A stretch of DNA of 50,930 bases, from NCBI GenBank assembly GCA_002169755.1, contig NHIU01000014.1:1-50930 (forward strand), in the 5' to 3' direction. Within the stretch, counting starts at the first letter, position 1. Each line of letters opens with the position of its first letter. This stretch comes from Candidatus Pelagibacter sp. TMED197. Its GTDB lineage: Bacteria; Pseudomonadota; Alphaproteobacteria; Pelagibacterales; Pelagibacteraceae. Shown here in pieces: positions 48,337 to 50,930 of the stretch. Made by a program: the position numbers and the translations under genes. The notes under the pieces were generated by a model. The model ran no database searches and was not told where the DNA came from. It saw only the letters and a program-made list of their open reading frames with translations.

Positions 48337-48872
48337 TGGGTAAATATTTTTCACACTTTCCTACAATGTTTTATGACGCAGTGCAAGACGGCACTTCATC
48401 ACCTAAAGTAGTCACTGATATATTAAGACGTGTCAAAGTTAGAAATGAGATTAGAAATAATGTTGCTGCCTTTTCATCTTACAGAGTACCAGCAGGTGAA
48501 AGACCTGAAGATGTATCATATAAGTTTTATGGTACGGTTGACTATTACTGGATTGTTTTATTAATGAACAATATTAAAGATAGATTTTACGACTGGCCAT
48601 TATCAGAGCAACAATTTAATGATTATGTTAATGGCAAATACACAAACCCAAACGCTGCTCATCACTATGAAGTATCACAAACAAGTGGTCCTACTTCTTC
48701 ATTAGATAATTCACACTTGATAGAAGTAAACAGCACAGAATCAGGTGCAAGTACCGTAACCAATTACGAGTACGAGAGAAGAGAGCAAGATAAGAAAAGT
48801 TTAATTAAGATATTAAAACCAGAATATATTTCAGAATTTGTAGAAGAGTTTAAAAACTTGATAGGAGATTAA
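48336..48872 (+). CDS. 53: Baseplate wedge protein, T4 gp53-like
   Basis: 178 residues (T4 gp53 is 196). KYFSHFPTMFYDAV, then VPAGERPEDVSYKFYGTVDYYWIVLLMNNI, with WPLSEQQFNDYV, is the gp53 pattern, including its LysM-like middle. gp53 locks wedges to the hub. Overlaps gp48 by one base. Confidence 0.9.
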   Translation: MGKYFSHFPTMFYDAVQDGTSSPKVVTDILRRVKVRNEIRNNVAAFSSYRVPAGERPEDVSYKFYGTVDYYWIVLLMNNIKDRFYDWPLSEQQFNDYVNGKYTNPNAAHHYEVSQTSGPTSSLDNSHLIEVNSTESGASTVTNYEYERREQDKKSLIKILKPEYISEFVEEFKNLIGD

Positions 48873-48873
48873 A

Positions 48874-50376
48874 GTGAGTCAGTTAACTTATGATGAAAAC
48901 AATCTACAATACGCAGGCGAATTTAGAATTTCAGAAATCGCCATATTCAATGTATATGGCAATGTAGCGGGTATTGCTACAGCCAGTGCTGAGTTATCAA
49001 TCTACGAAGATATAGAACAAAATTTTATTACAGGTAATTTAACCTTTGTTGATACAGAGGATTTAGTTAACAAATTACCTATATTAGGACAAGAGTACCT
49101 AGAGTTTAAAGTTAGAACACCATTAAAATCAACATACGGCGAAGGTGAATATGATTTTACAAATACACGAATGGCAGTTTACAAGTGTACAAAAGAAAGA
49201 CTAAACTCTAACACACAACAAGTTTCACTAGACTTCATATCAACAGAGGCAATCAAAGATTCAAATACAAAGATTAGTAGAGCATTTGATGGTCCTTATG
49301 ATGACGCTGTTGCAAAGACATTTAAAAATACATGGGGATTAAATAGTAAGAAAAAGTTTTATGTACAACCAACGCAAGGTAATTTTAAGTTTGTTGCACC
49401 TAATACAAGACCTACTGATTTAATGAACATGATTGCTAGTCGTGCTGTGCCTAAAACAAGTATTGCACCTGGTTATTTCTTTTATGAAAATGGTCAAGGT
49501 TTTCACTTTAGAAGTATTGATAGTTTCTTCTTTATGGCAAAGTCAGAGGGTCTTGCACCTCATCCTGAGATGTTTGAATATTTTGCAGATAGTGAGACGG
49601 CAAGAGGTCTAAACAATCCAAGAGACAATCCTATGTCACAGATGAGAACGGTAAAGAGTTTTAAAGTATTACCTCAAAACGATTTAATTACAGGTCAACG
49701 AACAGGTACATATGCGTCAAAACTAATTACACATGATCAATACAACAAGACATTTAAGGAACATGAATATAATTACATTGATGATTATATAAGAACACCG
49801 CATTTAGAAAAAGATGACGCAATGACAGATCAAGCAGAGTATCGTGGTTTCATACCTCAGGCACACTATGACTTTAATGATACAGAAACAACAAATACAA
49901 GAAGTCAAGGATCAGCATACAAATACCTATCAGACTATTCAGACGCAAGAATTATGGTACAATCAAATACAGCCAATATACACAATTCAAACATGAAAGA
50001 GGGTTACAAAGTAAGTGAATATGTACAGAGAAGAAAGAACATATTAGGTACAATGAATGCCTTACAATGTGAACTAGAAACACATGGTAATACGCATTTA
50101 AATATAGGACATATTATACGAATAAACGTACCTAGAGCAGGTAGAAACAAATTCGGCATAAAGAGTGCAGACCACGACAAATACCTTACAGGACGGTGGC
50201 TAATCACCGCTATTAGACATAGTTTTAACATTGCTGATCAGATACACACAATGGCTCTTACTTGTATTAAAGAGACTTATAAGACACCTCTATACGAGAA
50301 AGCGTCACCTCTTCAAATATCAGTAAAAGATGAAGGTAAACCAGTAAATCTCTATGACGATTCGCAGTACGATTAA
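48874..50376 (+). CDS. 27: Baseplate hub protein, T4 gp27-like
   Basis: 500 residues from GTG 48874 with GGAG upstream (T4 gp27 is 391). FRISEIAIFNVYGNVAGIATA, NLTFVDTEDLVNKLPILGQE, and MIASRAVPKTSIAPGYFFYENGQGFHFRS-type blocks fit the gp27/gpD-like hub barrel that sits under gp5. A late GRWLITAIRHSFN strand is hub-like. It directly precedes gp5, as expected of a hub pair. The length excess suggests an added domain in the middle or end. Confidence 0.8.
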   Translation: MSQLTYDENNLQYAGEFRISEIAIFNVYGNVAGIATASAELSIYEDIEQNFITGNLTFVDTEDLVNKLPILGQEYLEFKVRTPLKSTYGEGEYDFTNTRMAVYKCTKERLNSNTQQVSLDFISTEAIKDSNTKISRAFDGPYDDAVAKTFKNTWGLNSKKKFYVQPTQGNFKFVAPNTRPTDLMNMIASRAVPKTSIAPGYFFYENGQGFHFRSIDSFFFMAKSEGLAPHPEMFEYFADSETARGLNNPRDNPMSQMRTVKSFKVLPQNDLITGQRTGTYASKLITHDQYNKTFKEHEYNYIDDYIRTPHLEKDDAMTDQAEYRGFIPQAHYDFNDTETTNTRSQGSAYKYLSDYSDARIMVQSNTANIHNSNMKEGYKVSEYVQRRKNILGTMNALQCELETHGNTHLNIGHIIRINVPRAGRNKFGIKSADHDKYLTGRWLITAIRHSFNIADQIHTMALTCIKETYKTPLYEKASPLQISVKDEGKPVNLYDDSQYD

Positions 50377-50563
50377 AAACATCAAGGCAGCTCTTAATAG
50401 GCTGGGAGACTCATTGCGAGTTGCGCCAAAAAAATTTTTGACTAAAGACTATGATAGCGGCCTAATGATAGACAATGATAGTAAGACATTACAGCAGAAA
50501 CGTGAGAAAACCACAATAGATAGTAGTACTTACATAAGGCAACATACAACACAGAGAGATTAA
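50354..50563 (+). CDS. Small basic protein between gp27 and gp5
   Basis: 69 residues, Lys/Arg/Thr-rich, no membrane segment. It overlaps the end of gp27 by 23 bases. The DNA here is richer in GC than its surroundings (50380-50420). Function unknown. Confidence 0.55.
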   Translation: MTIRSTIKNIKAALNRLGDSLRVAPKKFLTKDYDSGLMIDNDSKTLQQKREKTTIDSSTYIRQHTTQRD

Positions 50564-50575
50564 CCTCAGAGACAT

Positions 50576-50785
50576 ATGAAAGAATATATCAACAAACACA
50601 TGAACGAGATAGGTCCCAGAGTAGATATGAAAGATAGAGCAACCTCAAAGACCCTCGAATCTTTGCCTGGTCTAGTGCTTCGCACCGCGGCTCGCTTTCT
50701 AGTAATAAATACTTACATTAAAAATACGGAAAAAAACAATAGCTTGACTGGATCAAATACGGTCATTTATGGGAATTTTTTATGA
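50576..50785 (+). CDS. Small protein before gp5
   Basis: 69 residues, mixed, with one weakly hydrophobic stretch. Its end overlaps the gp5 start by four bases. Function unknown. Confidence 0.5.
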   Translation: MKEYINKHMNEIGPRVDMKDRATSKTLESLPGLVLRTAARFLVINTYIKNTEKNNSLTGSNTVIYGNFL

Positions 50786-50930
50786 GTACTAATAGTTTTT
50801 TAGGCAGAGACGGTTTTACATGGTTTGTTGGTGTTGTAGAAGATCGCCATGATCCAGAGAAACTAGGCAGAGTAAGAGTAAGATGTCTAGGCTATCACAC
50901 AAAAAATAAGACAGACCTACCCACAGCAGA
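50782..50930 (+). CDS. 5: Baseplate central spike/lysozyme gp5-like, N-terminus (partial)
   Basis: 49 residues visible before the right edge. SFLGRDGFTWFVGVVEDRHDP and KLGRVRVRCLGYHT form the N-terminal OB-fold seen in gp5/VgrG spikes. The rest lies outside the window, so it is unknown whether a lysozyme domain is present. Confidence 0.85.
   Translation, partial: MSTNSFLGRDGFTWFVGVVEDRHDPEKLGRVRVRCLGYHTKNKTDLPTA

Noticed and set aside
1..50930. CRISPR array, insertion sequence, integrase or attachment site
   Set aside because: No spaced direct repeats, transposase motifs or recombinase motifs were seen.

Overview
The window is a gene-dense piece of a T4-like (myovirus) phage genome. The DNA is AT-rich. 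All genes I can support lie on the + strand, and many are coupled by TAATG or ATGA stop/start overlaps. Several gene families match T4: gp61-type primase, class Ia ribonucleotide reductase, gp59 helicase loader, gp33 late co-activator, gp32, gp4, gp54, gp26, gp48, gp53, gp27 and gp5. Others are typical of marine T4-like phages: a DUF6433 protein, an LPP20-type lipoprotein, phage 2OG oxygenases and a Gmd sugar-nucleotide enzyme. I infer a marine phage of a Gram-negative host, possibly an AT-rich host such as SAR11; the host cannot be proved from the sequence. No tRNA, insertion sequence, integrase or CRISPR array was seen.

Layout. 1-4.3 kb holds secreted or membrane-anchored proteins, including a very glutamate-rich 593-residue protein and a 241-residue protein that a -1 frameshift on an A10 run would extend into a membrane anchor. 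4.3-10.7 kb is DNA metabolism: primase, NrdA, a 2OG oxygenase, NrdB, a zinc-ribbon protein and a RuvC-like resolvase. 11-23 kb is a glycan module: a methyltransferase, 2OG oxygenase, radical SAM/SPASM protein, asparagine synthase-like amidotransferase, a DegT-fold enzyme with His at the PLP-lysine position, GDP-mannose 4,6-dehydratase, a cupin, three GT-A transferases and three paralogous GT-B-like proteins. ParB-like genes sit at both ends of the module. 23-36 kb is small accessory genes: a 2H phosphoesterase, lipoproteins, DUF3310, glutaredoxin, SprT, a membrane-anchored GH73-type hydrolase and a third 2OG oxygenase. 36-42.4 kb has an M15 endolysin, a PD-(D/E)XK nuclease and the gp33-gp59-gp32 replication and late-transcription genes. 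42.4-50.9 kb is head completion and baseplate/tail, ending inside gp5.

Regulation visible in the DNA. There are two promoter classes. One is sigma70-like, with TTGACA/TATAAT-type boxes at exactly 17 bp spacing and an ATG often only 5-10 nt after the -10. The other is a T4 late-type TATAAATA box upstream of late or structural genes, consistent with the encoded gp33. GNRA-tetraloop hairpins follow gp32 and the gene ending at 29453.

The most unusual signals are: (i) apparent complete absence of the pentamers ACAGT/ACTGT and strong depletion of GATGC/GCATC, achieved by codon choice; (ii) two candidate -1 frameshift sites at homopolymers; (iii) the ColD-like/Gmd pair, suggesting phage-directed 3,6-dideoxyhexose synthesis; (iv) a small 2H phosphoesterase that could be a counter-defence enzyme; (v) a structured, possibly three-way-junction RNA at 30.05-30.10 kb.
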